A DNA stretch of 16,451 nucleotides from an uncultured Bacteroidales bacterium (GCA_946614295.1 CAMOGT010000016.1:1-16451); one strand, 5' to 3'; shown: positions 6,759 through 14,731, numbered from the stretch's first letter. Numbers and translations are program-made. Notes: a model not told the origin generated them from the sequence alone.

Positions 6759-8786
6759 ATGGTAAGACGTACAACTCTCATACTGGTTCTGGCACTCTGT
6801 GCACACGCGCTCTTCGCCCAAGACGAAGCAGACACCGATTCCCTGTACCGCGACTTCCACATCGAGGAGGTCGAGGTTACGGCGCGTGCCCTCACCAAGG
6901 ATGTGATTGTGCCGCAGACGCTCAAGGGCGCGGAACTCCAACGGATGAGTGCCCTCTCCGTGGCGGACGCATTGCGCTATTTCTCCGGCGTACAGCTCAA
7001 GGACTACGGCGGAGTGGGCGGAATCAAGACTATCAATATCCGTTCCATGGGCAGCCAGCACACCGCGGTCTATTACAACGGCGTGCAGCTCGGTAACGCC
7101 CAGAACGGGCAGGTGGACTTGGGGCGTTTCTCGCTCGACAACATGGAGGAGATCGCTCTCTTCAACGGCCAGAAATCCGACATTTTCCAGTCCGCACGGG
7201 AGTTCGGCGCAGCCGGTAATGTGTATCTCGTCACGCGCAAACCTTATTTTAAGGCGGGCGAGCGCGTACACGTGCGTGCGAAGATGCGGTTCGGCTCATT
7301 CGCCCTCGCCAATCCTAACGTGGGGGTCGATGTCAAACTGACGGAATCGCTCTCACTGACGCTCGATGCCGAGTATGTCTATTCGGACGGCAAGTACCCG
7401 TTCCGCTACCGCCGTGTACTGCCTACCGGCGAGACGGCTTATGACACGACGGCTATCCGTCAGAACGGCGATGTGAATGCCGTCCGCACGGAGCTCGGGT
7501 TGCACCACTATTACCGCACGACGGGCTTCTGGCGGGTGCATGCCTACAACTACTACTCCGAGCGCGGTGTGCCCGGCGCAATCGTCAATAATGTGTGGCG
7601 TAACGGCGAGCGCCTATGGGATAGAAACACCTTTGTACAGGGCCAGTGGCAGGACGAGTGGTTCAACCGCTGGAGCACGCGCGTACTCTTCAAGTACGCC
7701 AACGACTACACCCATTACCGCAACTACGACACCCGCCTGCTGCCCTCTAACAACGAGTACCTGCAGCAGGAGGCGTACCTCTCGTTTGCCAACAAGGTGC
7801 AGGTATTCAACTGGTGGGATCTGTCCCTGGCGTACGACTACCAGTACAACGCCCTCGACCGCACAAACCTGCTTCTCGATAACTCCAAGGAGCGTTTTGA
7901 CCGCCATTTCCATTGGCTCTCCGCCGCTACGGCGTTTAATATCAAGGAGTACCTGCGTCTCCAGGCGTCGGTGCTCATGACCTCAATCAGCCGTCAGCAG
8001 TCAGTAATCAGCAATCAGCCTAAATTCACCCCGGGTGTGTTCTTCTCGTTCCGGCCGTACCCGAAGATCGACCTCGCGCTCAATGCCTTCTATAAGCAGA
8101 GCTACCGGTACCCGACTTTCAACGACCTCTACTACACGGACCTCGGCAACGCCAATCTCCGCCCCGAGTTGGCGCGTCAGCACTCCGTCGAGCTCGCCTA
8201 TAGTGTCAGCCATGCATGGCTGACGGCGAATGTATCGGCGTCCTACTACTACAACCGCGTGACGGATAAGATCATCGCGTATCCGAAGGGGCAGCAGTTC
8301 CGATGGACCATGCTCAACCTCGGTACGGTCAAGATCAACGGCGTGGACGCCAAAGGAGACTTGTCTTTCTTCCTGCCGCTGCGGTTTGTACTCCGCACGA
8401 GGCTTAACTACACCTACCAGCGGGCGATCGATGTCACCAATTCCTCCGACTCCTATTATGGTCACCAGATACCGTATATCCCCAAGCACAGCGGAAGCGT
8501 GGTGGTGGGGCTCGACTGGCAGAGCCGAAGGGGCGACCATTACGGACTCAACTACTCGTTTATTTATGTCGGTGAGCGGTACAGCCAGCAGGAGAACATC
8601 ATCTATAACTACGTGCAGCCCTGGTACACGCATGATCTCTCGCTTTACGGAGAGTGGGGGATCAAACGCTGGTGGCTGAAAGCCAATCTGGAAATTAATA
8701 ACCTGCTCGGGCAGGACTATGAAGTCATTCAGAACTACCCGATGCCTAAACAAAACGTACGATGCACCATAGCCGTCAAATATTAG
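6759..8786 (+). CDS. btuB: BtuB-like TonB-dependent cobalamin receptor
   Basis: A 675-residue outer-membrane receptor that would import B12 with energy from TonB. It has a Sec signal peptide (1-20, ending ALFA), a TonB-box-like EVEVTA at 37-42, a plug domain at about 45-160 (NIRSMGSQHTAVYYNGV is typical), and a long beta-barrel ending in an aromatic residue (Tyr675), as expected for a barrel protein. It is smaller than many SusC-type receptors and similar in size to BtuB proteins. The substrate is assigned mainly from the cobalamin riboswitch directly in front and the BtuG-like and BtuF-like genes behind. An imperfect 5 x 7 bp tandem repeat lies in the barrel coding region at 7986-8020. The stop overlaps the next gene by 25 bases. 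Confidence 0.93.
   Translation: MVRRTTLILVLALCAHALFAQDEADTDSLYRDFHIEEVEVTARALTKDVIVPQTLKGAELQRMSALSVADALRYFSGVQLKDYGGVGGIKTINIRSMGSQHTAVYYNGVQLGNAQNGQVDLGRFSLDNMEEIALFNGQKSDIFQSAREFGAAGNVYLVTRKPYFKAGERVHVRAKMRFGSFALANPNVGVDVKLTESLSLTLDAEYVYSDGKYPFRYRRVLPTGETAYDTTAIRQNGDVNAVRTELGLHHYYRTTGFWRVHAYNYYSERGVPGAIVNNVWRNGERLWDRNTFVQGQWQDEWFNRWSTRVLFKYANDYTHYRNYDTRLLPSNNEYLQQEAYLSFANKVQVFNWWDLSLAYDYQYNALDRTNLLLDNSKERFDRHFHWLSAATAFNIKEYLRLQASVLMTSISRQQSVISNQPKFTPGVFFSFRPYPKIDLALNAFYKQSYRYPTFNDLYYTDLGNANLRPELARQHSVELAYSVSHAWLTANVSASYYYNRVTDKIIAYPKGQQFRWTMLNLGTVKINGVDAKGDLSFFLPLRFVLRTRLNYTYQRAIDVTNSSDSYYGHQIPYIPKHSGSVVVGLDWQSRRGDHYGLNYSFIYVGERYSQQENIIYNYVQPWYTHDLSLYGEWGIKRWWLKANLEINNLLGQDYEVIQNYPMPKQNVRCTIAVKY
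7986..8020 (+). repeat. Five 7-bp tandem units inside btuB
   Basis: The units are ATCAGCC, GTCAGCA, GTCAGTA, ATCAGCA and ATCAGCC, all sharing TCAG at positions 2-5. They encode the polar stretch ISRQQSVISNQP, probably a loop of the barrel. The units are not identical and 35 is not a multiple of three, so this looks like an old repeat that has been absorbed into the gene. Confidence 0.75.
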
Positions 8787-10627
8787 GAATACTTTTCATT
8801 ATTCATTTTTCATTTTTCATTTCGTCGTGCCGCCACGACGAAGTGATCTATCCTACCATCGGCACGCATGTCACGGACGAGGTGCGTGAGGGAGGTCTGT
8901 ACGTGCTCTGCGAGGGCAACATGGGCTCCAATAAAGCCCGTCTGGACTATATGAATCTCCACACCGGCGAGTATTACGCCAACTGGTATGGTGCCCGGAA
9001 CCCCACGCAGATGAAGGAACTGGGCGACGTGGGCAACGATATACAGCGGTACGGCGGAAGGCTCTATGCCGTCATCAACTGCTCGCACAAGGTGGAGGTC
9101 ATGGATCTCCAAGCCCGCCATATAGGTAAGATTGACCTCCCTAACTGTCGCTACCTCGCTTTCAAGGGCGATAAGATGTATGTCAGTGCGTATGTAGGAT
9201 CGGTCGCCGATCCGGATATGCTTGGTTCGGTCTATGAGGTCGACACTGCTACCCTGCGCGTCACGCGTGAGGTCAAGGTCGGGCACCAGCCCGACGAGCT
9301 CTGTATCCTCGGTGACCGACTCTACGTAGTCAACTCCGGCGGATATATCACCTCCCGCCACGACTCCACCGTTTCCATCATTGACCTCTCCTCCTTCACC
9401 GAGACGGAGAAAATCACCGTGGGCACCAATCCTCAGCGCATCCGACCCGACGAAGGGGGAAAACTGTGGGTATGTGCAGAGAACGACCTGACTATCTTGA
9501 ACCACTCAAATACTGTTACGGTACTACCCGTGAAGGCGTTGAACATCTCCATTCACGGCTCCACGGCGTATATCATTGACGGCGAGTCGCACAAGCTCCG
9601 TGCGTTCTCCACCATTGACTACACGGAGTTGGAGCAACCGATCGACATCTCCGCTTTCGAGCACCCGTACGGCCTTTTGGCTACCTCCGACGCGCTCTAT
9701 ATCACGGACGCCAAGAACTATGTCTCCTCCGGCATCCTGCATTGTTACAGTTATGACGGACGGGAGCGTTGGCGTGCCTCGACGGGCGACATCCCCGGGC
9801 ATCTCTGTCGTGTCACAGGGGCATACGAGCTCCACGGAGACACCACCTCGCAGGACACAATCAAGCGCTCTCCGTATATCTCGCGTGTCTATGAGTACGT
9901 GCCGGCGATGGGACAGTTTGTGAACCTCCTTCCCAAGTATGAGGAAGGCGATGACGCAGAAACTATGTGCCATAAGTGCGAACAGGCTGTCGCCAATAAT
10001 GCCGGAGGAATGGTCTGCCTCGGCGGGTGGGGCGGGTACATTACCTTTGGCTTTGACCACGCGGTGGAGAACAAAGAAGGCTACGACCTCCGTATTCTCG
10101 GTAACGCATTCAGGATGACCGGCAATGAGGCTTACGGCAGTTCCGAACCGGGGATTGTACTCGTAAGCCGCGATGAGAACAAGAACGGCATGCCGGACGA
10201 CACGTGGTATGAACTGAAGGGCTCGGAATACGACAACCCATCGACCCTTCATCGAGTCACCAAGACCTATACCCGCGAGGGCGACACCGTGCGCAATGCG
10301 TTCCATAAACAGCCCTATTATCCCCAATGGATAGAGGCGGAAAGCATCACGTTTACGGGCGCATTATTAGCTCCGCTGACCGAGAATATAGGCGGGCAGA
10401 ACGTGCAACGGATACTCGAATACGGCTATGTGGACAACAAACCCAACACAGACATAGAAGGCACAAGTTTTGATATATCGTGGGCTGTAGATGCGGACGG
10501 TCAGTCTATTTCACTGCCATGCATAGATTTCGTCCGTATCTACACTGCGGTAGATGAATCCAACCCCGCCACCGGCGAACTCAGTACCGAGATTACAGGA
10601 GCTATTGATTTACATATCAATAATTAA
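8762..10627 (+). CDS. btuG: BtuG-like surface beta-propeller lipoprotein fused to a C-terminal cell-surface domain
   Basis: A 621-residue lipoprotein (lipobox ISSC, Cys23). Acidic residues follow the cysteine (CRHDE), which fits Bacteroidetes surface-export signals. Residues about 45-350 form YncE/BtuG-type propeller repeats, with KELGDVGNDIQRYGGRLYAVINCS (83-108 region) and ITDAKNYVSSGILHCYSYDG (near 314-333) resembling my memory of Bacteroides BtuG, which caps BtuB and binds B12 very tightly. From about 370 a second domain begins at SRVYEYVPAMGQFVN. It contains LGGWGGYITFGFDHAV, SSEPGIVLVSRDENKNG and PDDTWYELKGSEY, which I know as a separate Bacteroidetes cell-surface protein domain. It also carries a CxxC pair at 403-406. 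The start at 8762 is the only plausible one, because no ATG/GTG/TTG follows before the signal peptide core. It overlaps btuB by 25 bases. Confidence 0.87.
   Translation: MHHSRQILGILFIIHFSFFISSCRHDEVIYPTIGTHVTDEVREGGLYVLCEGNMGSNKARLDYMNLHTGEYYANWYGARNPTQMKELGDVGNDIQRYGGRLYAVINCSHKVEVMDLQARHIGKIDLPNCRYLAFKGDKMYVSAYVGSVADPDMLGSVYEVDTATLRVTREVKVGHQPDELCILGDRLYVVNSGGYITSRHDSTVSIIDLSSFTETEKITVGTNPQRIRPDEGGKLWVCAENDLTILNHSNTVTVLPVKALNISIHGSTAYIIDGESHKLRAFSTIDYTELEQPIDISAFEHPYGLLATSDALYITDAKNYVSSGILHCYSYDGRERWRASTGDIPGHLCRVTGAYELHGDTTSQDTIKRSPYISRVYEYVPAMGQFVNLLPKYEEGDDAETMCHKCEQAVANNAGGMVCLGGWGGYITFGFDHAVENKEGYDLRILGNAFRMTGNEAYGSSEPGIVLVSRDENKNGMPDDTWYELKGSEYDNPSTLHRVTKTYTREGDTVRNAFHKQPYYPQWIEAESITFTGALLAPLTENIGGQNVQRILEYGYVDNKPNTDIEGTSFDISWAVDADGQSISLPCIDFVRIYTAVDESNPATGELSTEITGAIDLHINN
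8795..8822 (+). repeat. Four 7-bp tandem units in the BtuG signal-peptide codons
   Basis: TTCATTA followed by three exact TTCATTT units, 28 bases in all, encode the hydrophobic core of the signal peptide (within FIIHFSFFIS). Because seven is not a multiple of three, gain or loss of one unit would shift the frame and abolish the lipoprotein. Confidence 0.85.
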
Positions 10628-10675
10628 CAAATTATATTAACCAATATTTATTAACAATTTAAAACAAAAAGATTT
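10628..10675 (+). other. AT-rich 48-base spacer before the DUF4465 gene
   Basis: The only real gap inside the B12 operon. It is almost entirely A and T, ends with an A-rich stretch before the ATG as is common for Bacteroidetes ribosome entry, and has no convincing TTTG/TAnnTTTG promoter or terminator hairpin. It may raise translation of the following gene. Confidence 0.5.
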
Positions 10676-11524
10676 ATGAAAAGAATTTACTTTGTTCTTT
10701 GCATGTTTCTTTCCGTAAACATGTATGCACAAACAAAAGTTGCTACCTTCGAGAATGAGGAAGGAGGTGTAAATGTAGCGAAAGCCGACACTTGCTGGCA
10801 GGGCGCAGATGCTCCTGTCGCAGGAACGACGTATGCTTGGCAAAGCGGTGATTACACGTTCCTGACTTATGCGACAAGTTGGGGAGGATTCTCCGCTACT
10901 ACCGTAACGAACGAAACAGCCACTACCTCAACCGGTTACACAGAAGCTTATCGTTCAATTTCCGGTGGTGCATACGAGGGGAATAATTATGCCGTTGTAT
11001 ATGTAGATTCATACAACCCTGACACCATTTCCTTTGAAGCACAAACGGTTAAAGGTTTCTTTATTACCAACACCCCTTACACCGTTGGTGCCATTACTAC
11101 GAATGATTTTCTGCCGGCAAGCCGCTTCAACCAGACAGACTACCTGACACTGAATTGTATTGGTCTGAAGAATAATGTGGCTGTAGATACCATCGAAGTT
11201 GATTTGGCAAGCAACGGCGAATATGTAGTGGCATGGACCTACGTGGATCTCAGCGAACTGGGTGAGATTGACGCCTTGACATTTACGATGGAAGGAAGTG
11301 ACGTTGGTAATTATGGTTTGAATACTCCTTCGTACTTTGCTATGGATAATTTCGGTGCTGCTAAACCGGAAGGCTATGTAGTTCCGGCGCGCGCCCAGAT
11401 TCCGATGGAGCAGGCCATAGAGAACACCAACGCTGCAGTCAAGACTATTAAGGTAATCCGCAATGGTCAGGTGGTTATCCTCCGTGGAGAGAAGGTATTC
11501 AATATTCTTGGTGCTGAGCTCTAA
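10676..11524 (+). CDS. DUF4465 secreted protein in the B12 operon
   Basis: A 282-residue protein with a Sec signal peptide (about 1-18, ending MYA before QTKV) and no lipobox. The body matches DUF4465: an early TFEN segment, SGDYTFLTYATSWGGFSATTVTN near 57-79, and GGAYEGNNYAVVYVD. The last about 27 residues (KTIKVIRNGQVVILRGEKVF then NILGAEL) resemble a short C-terminal module seen on many Bacteroidales surface proteins and the middle of type IX secretion tails, but lack the full tail. The gene is visibly richer in A and T than its neighbours and follows an AT-rich spacer. It shares one base with the btuF-like start (TAATG), so it is part of the riboswitch operon. A role in capturing B12 or another corrinoid is inferred from position only. 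Confidence 0.82.
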   Translation: MKRIYFVLCMFLSVNMYAQTKVATFENEEGGVNVAKADTCWQGADAPVAGTTYAWQSGDYTFLTYATSWGGFSATTVTNETATTSTGYTEAYRSISGGAYEGNNYAVVYVDSYNPDTISFEAQTVKGFFITNTPYTVGAITTNDFLPASRFNQTDYLTLNCIGLKNNVAVDTIEVDLASNGEYVVAWTYVDLSELGEIDALTFTMEGSDVGNYGLNTPSYFAMDNFGAAKPEGYVVPARAQIPMEQAIENTNAAVKTIKVIRNGQVVILRGEKVFNILGAEL

Positions 11525-12591
11525 TGAAACGGTTCTTACCGATATTATTGACACTCCTTTGCTTCGTCGGGTGCGCACAGCACTCGGCGGAGCAGGGTAG
11601 TGTGCCTGCGGGCAACAAATACGCCACGGGTTTTCAGATCACCGAGACGGACACCGGCGTCGTGGTTGAGGTCTTTCAGCCTTACCAGCGTCTCTGCGTC
11701 AAGGAGCCGTTACACCGCTTAGGTACGATGAGTACCGTGCAGGTGGGGTTTCTCTATGCTCTCGACGCAATGGATCATCTGGCGGCGGTCTGCAACCCCG
11801 AACTCATCTACACGCCCGTCAAAGGCACGGAGATCGACCTTGGCGACTCCATGAAACCATCTGCGGAGAGAACGCTCCAAGCCGGTTTGGACGCTCTCTT
11901 GGCGGTCAATTACGGCCAGTACGATAATCTGGAGGCAGCGCGGATAGAGAAACTCGGTGTCTTCACGATGTATATCAACGAGTGGCAGGAAGGTACGCCG
12001 CTTGCCCGTGCCGAGTGGATCCGCGTCTTCGGTGCACTCACCGGCAAACTGCCGCAAGCCGACTCGATCTTCAATGAGGTAGAGCAAAAATATCTCTATC
12101 TTACAGCGAGTGTCAACGAACGGTCTTACAGCGAAAGCGGTCTTACAGGCGAAGCCGGTCGGGCAGTGCAACGGTCTATTATGTCAGGCAATAACTTCCG
12201 CGGCACCTGGTACGTGCCGTCCGGCAAGAACTATCTGGCGTATCTCTTCAAGGATGCCGGAGCCGCTTACCCCTTCTACGAGGACGAGCGGGCAACCTCT
12301 ATTCCGCTCACCATAGAGGAGACGCTGCATTATTTCCACGACGCGGATGTTTGGGTCGGAGCCGGCGGAAATAGTCTGGCGGAACTGGCGCAGATGGATG
12401 AGAAACATACCTGGTTCAAGGCGTACAAGGAAGGACGCGTCTATAACTGGCGCAAGCAACGTTTGCCTTCCGGTGCCAATAACTTCTGGGAACGTGGGGT
12501 AGTGCACCCCGAGGAAATGTTAGAGGACGTCATTCATATCTTGAACAACGCCCCCGATTCGGTACTCCATTTTGCAACGCATCTGTACTGA
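11524..12591 (+). CDS. btuF: BtuF-like periplasmic cobalamin-binding lipoprotein
   Basis: A 355-residue substrate-binding protein of the BtuF/FepB type (helical-backbone binding fold of metal and corrinoid ABC importers). A lipoprotein signal ends at FVGC (Cys17). The binding domain runs from about residue 50, with HRLGTMSTVQVGFLYALDAM, then LLAVNYGQYDN in the first lobe, and DVWVGAGGNSLAEL plus NWRKQRLPSGANNFWERG in the second. It would receive B12 after BtuB and deliver it to BtuCD. The BtuCD genes do not follow; the next gene is on the other strand. The start at 11524 overlaps the DUF4465 stop by one base. Cobalamin as the ligand is inferred from the operon and riboswitch. Confidence 0.88.
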   Translation: MKRFLPILLTLLCFVGCAQHSAEQGSVPAGNKYATGFQITETDTGVVVEVFQPYQRLCVKEPLHRLGTMSTVQVGFLYALDAMDHLAAVCNPELIYTPVKGTEIDLGDSMKPSAERTLQAGLDALLAVNYGQYDNLEAARIEKLGVFTMYINEWQEGTPLARAEWIRVFGALTGKLPQADSIFNEVEQKYLYLTASVNERSYSESGLTGEAGRAVQRSIMSGNNFRGTWYVPSGKNYLAYLFKDAGAAYPFYEDERATSIPLTIEETLHYFHDADVWVGAGGNSLAELAQMDEKHTWFKAYKEGRVYNWRKQRLPSGANNFWERGVVHPEEMLEDVIHILNNAPDSVLHFATHLY

Positions 12592-12593
12592 TG

Positions 12594-12815
12594 CTACTGA
12601 TCCTCTGTTCCCTCCCTTGTGGGGAGGGTTAGGGAGAGGTTAATTAAACAGGTTCTACACAAACAATCCTTATAATGCGTGCGCAGGTATGCGCGCGCTT
12701 TTTCGTTGAGCACCACACCTGCGCACTGACATATCTCCGGCCGCTCGTGGTGACATACGAACGCTGCCCCGCATCGGGGGCAGCGCTTACTAATAGGTAA
12801 TGTTTGATTCATCAT
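12594..12815 (-). CDS. Small cysteine-rich CWC-type protein
   Basis: A 73-residue protein with eight cysteines arranged CPRC (12-15), C21-H22-H23, CQC (29-31) and CLCRTC (51-56). This pattern matches the cysteine-rich CWC family and suggests zinc binding; the function of the family is not known to me. The start overlaps the GH13 stop (ATGATGA), so the two are probably translationally coupled. There are two successive ATGs at 12815 and 12812, and either could serve. Residues about 61-73 (SLTLPTREGTEDQ) come from the GC-rich hairpin and look like an acquired tail, because family members I know end soon after the last CxxC. Its stop is two bases from that of the convergent btuF gene. Confidence 0.75.
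   Translation of the reverse strand: MMNQTLPISKRCPRCGAAFVCHHERPEICQCAGVVLNEKARAYLRTHYKDCLCRTCLINLSLTLPTREGTEDQ
12602..12639. terminator. GC-rich hairpin between convergent btuF and CWC genes
   Basis: CCCTCCC (12610-12616), a five-base loop and GGGAGGG (12622-12628) make a perfect 7-bp stem. CCTCT (12602-12606) and AGAGG (12635-12639) extend it with internal mismatches. It lies 11-48 bases after the btuF stop, inside the 3' end of the CWC gene. There is no long T-run, so termination, possibly in both directions, is plausible but not certain. The sequence looks like a dispersed Bacteroidetes intergenic repeat. Confidence 0.5.
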
Positions 12816-14665
12816 TTGCTCAACTTCACAATCATCGTACTCAGACCCTTTACCTCAATATCCTCGCGGTTCAGGTCAATCTGTTCGCCGGTCAGCGGGT
12901 TGAATCCTACGGTGTTGTACCGGCCGAGAATTTCCTTGTAGGTGGCAGTCGGAATCACACGCGGCTCCTCGGATGCATTGGCGAATACGAACACCGCTTC
13001 CTTCTCGTTGTAGCGGAAGTACGCATAGGTGTTGTTCCGCGCCAGGAAATGCATCGTTTTGCCGTAATGCAGCACCGGCTCGTCCTTACGCCAGTTGAAC
13101 AAACGGCTCTGGAAATCATACATATTCTGCATCTCCTCGGTGACTTCGTCTCCTAACGGGAGCGGTGCGCGAAGATAAGAGTGATTGTTTACATCCTCTT
13201 TGTTCGCAGAAATCATGGCATACTCATCGCCATACAGCACTTGCGGAATACCGCGCATCGTAGCTAACAACACGTACGCCAACTTCACGCGGCGGATATC
13301 TTTGTCTTTCACGGCATCGCGGATGCGGCTCATGTCGTGGTTGCCGAGGAAAGTCAGCACATTGTAGATGTCTCCGTACATATAATCCATCGTCAGCGCG
13401 TCATAGACCTTGGTCAGACCGCCGCCCCAGTAGTTGCCGTCGTTCTCCAATGCCTGACGGATGGCTTCCTCTACGGGGAAATCCATTACGCAGGGCAGGT
13501 TGGAGTCAAAGCCGTCGAAGTTCTTCGTCCCGCTCTGCCAGTACGCTACAGCCGGAGCCGGTCTCGTCCAGCACTCGCCTACGATATTGAGGTTCGGGTA
13601 TTCCTCGCGGATCGCTTTGAGCCACTGGCTGCCTGGGATTTTCTCAATATACGGATAGGTGTCCACGCGCAGACCGTCCAGATCGGCGAACTCAACCCAC
13701 CAGATCGCCCATTGCTGGAAGTATTTGAGCAGATCGGGGTTCTCCAGGTTCATATCCGGCATGGGGTGGTCGAACCATCCGCGGTTGCTGAGCTTGCGGT
13801 CGTACTCCGAGGCATTGATATCATAGTTGGCGGTGAAAACATTATTGGTGTTGGTAAACTCCGGGAACTGGTTGATCCAGTCGTGGTACGGCAGATCTTT
13901 TATCCACCAGTGTGCCGCGCCGCAGTGGTTAGGTACCATGTCCATGAGGATCTTGAGTCCTCTCTTGTGGGCCTCTTGTACCATCAGTGCGTACTGCGAA
14001 TTGGAGCCGTAGCGCGGGTCGATGTGGTAGTAGTCCGAGCAGGCATAGCCGTGGTACGACCAAGCCTCTTCGTCGTCGCCCAACATCGGTGTGGGCCAGA
14101 TAGCCGTGCAACCTAATTCCTGAATATGGTCGAAACTATTGATGATACCTTGGATATCACCGCCGAAACGGCCGTTCACATTGCTCTTGTCGGCTTTCTC
14201 GCGGGTGTTGGCAGTGGAGTTGTTGCTTTCGTCGCCATCCACGAACCGGTCGCTCATGATCAGATACACTACGTCCGAGGCGTCAAAACTCTTCCGCTCG
14301 CGGCTGCCCATCCGGCGCTCGGCGATGACATAGTCGTAGGTCGCTTTCTTTTTGCCTTTCTTAAGGGTAATACGGTATGTACCGGGCTGGAAAACTCCGA
14401 AATCGACGAATAGGTAGTTCGGGCTCTCGGCGTTGTGCTGGCTGCGGGGTACAAGTCCCAGACACGCTCCGCGCATCACTTTGCCGCCTACTACCTGTTG
14501 TACACTCACTTGGGCGTCTTTCAGATCTTCGCCGTGGAACATAACGGTCAGCGGAGTCTTCATCTCCGTCCACCAACACAGCGGCTCCACCTGTTCGATC
14601 TTAGGCACCGCGCTAATCATCTGGCTAACGAGCAGCACTGCTGCTAAAAAGAAATTCTTTCTCAT
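12812..14665 (-). CDS. SusA-like GH13 alpha-amylase family enzyme (neopullulanase/cyclomaltodextrinase type)
   Basis: A 617-residue secreted glycosidase that would cut alpha-1,4 bonds in maltooligosaccharides, pullulan or cyclodextrins, probably in the periplasm. Starting at ATG 14665 gives a signal peptide MRKNFFLAAVLLVSQMISA; a TTG 18 bases upstream only adds residues before it. An N-terminal beta domain (about 20-120, with VEPLCWWTEMKT) precedes the catalytic barrel. The four GH13 regions are intact: DMVPNH (242-247), GLRVDTYPY with nucleophile D335, GECW with acid/base E364, and FLGNHD with D444. The C-terminal beta domain is complete. No SusC/SusD or regulator lies nearby, so it is not in a classic starch locus. 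It sits between yihY and the CWC gene on the same strand. Confidence 0.93.
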   Translation of the reverse strand: MRKNFFLAAVLLVSQMISAVPKIEQVEPLCWWTEMKTPLTVMFHGEDLKDAQVSVQQVVGGKVMRGACLGLVPRSQHNAESPNYLFVDFGVFQPGTYRITLKKGKKKATYDYVIAERRMGSRERKSFDASDVVYLIMSDRFVDGDESNNSTANTREKADKSNVNGRFGGDIQGIINSFDHIQELGCTAIWPTPMLGDDEEAWSYHGYACSDYYHIDPRYGSNSQYALMVQEAHKRGLKILMDMVPNHCGAAHWWIKDLPYHDWINQFPEFTNTNNVFTANYDINASEYDRKLSNRGWFDHPMPDMNLENPDLLKYFQQWAIWWVEFADLDGLRVDTYPYIEKIPGSQWLKAIREEYPNLNIVGECWTRPAPAVAYWQSGTKNFDGFDSNLPCVMDFPVEEAIRQALENDGNYWGGGLTKVYDALTMDYMYGDIYNVLTFLGNHDMSRIRDAVKDKDIRRVKLAYVLLATMRGIPQVLYGDEYAMISANKEDVNNHSYLRAPLPLGDEVTEEMQNMYDFQSRLFNWRKDEPVLHYGKTMHFLARNNTYAYFRYNEKEAVFVFANASEEPRVIPTATYKEILGRYNTVGFNPLTGEQIDLNREDIEVKGLSTMIVKLSK

Positions 14666-14690
14666 GGTATTAATAATTTTCAAATTTTAA

Positions 14691-14730
14691 ATCTTCAAAT
14701 CTTCAAATCTTCAAATCTTCAAATCTTCAA
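14691..14730. repeat. Five exact 8-bp tandem repeats between yihY and the GH13 gene
   Basis: ATCTTCAA is repeated five times without change, ending one base before the yihY stop codon. On the coding strand it forms a GATTTGAA-type leader about 25-65 bases before the GH13 ATG. It may come from a dispersed intergenic repeat; slippage would change leader length but not protein sequence. Confidence 0.9.
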
Positions 14731-14731
14731 A

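Noticed and set aside
10628..10675. Separate promoter for the DUF4465 and btuF genes
   Set aside because: The spacer is AT-rich but has no TTTG or TAnnTTTG boxes; the short gap fits one operon.
13337..14116. Plus-strand 259-codon open frame opposite the GH13 enzyme
   Set aside because: Antisense shadow; all four GH13 catalytic regions lie on the minus strand.
14666..14683. TTG start at 14683 for the GH13 enzyme
   Set aside because: The ATG at 14665 begins a clean signal peptide; the extra residues only add a polar stub encoded by AT-rich leader.
14691..14730. CRISPR-like array
   Set aside because: The 8-bp units are directly adjacent with no spacers, and there are no cas genes.
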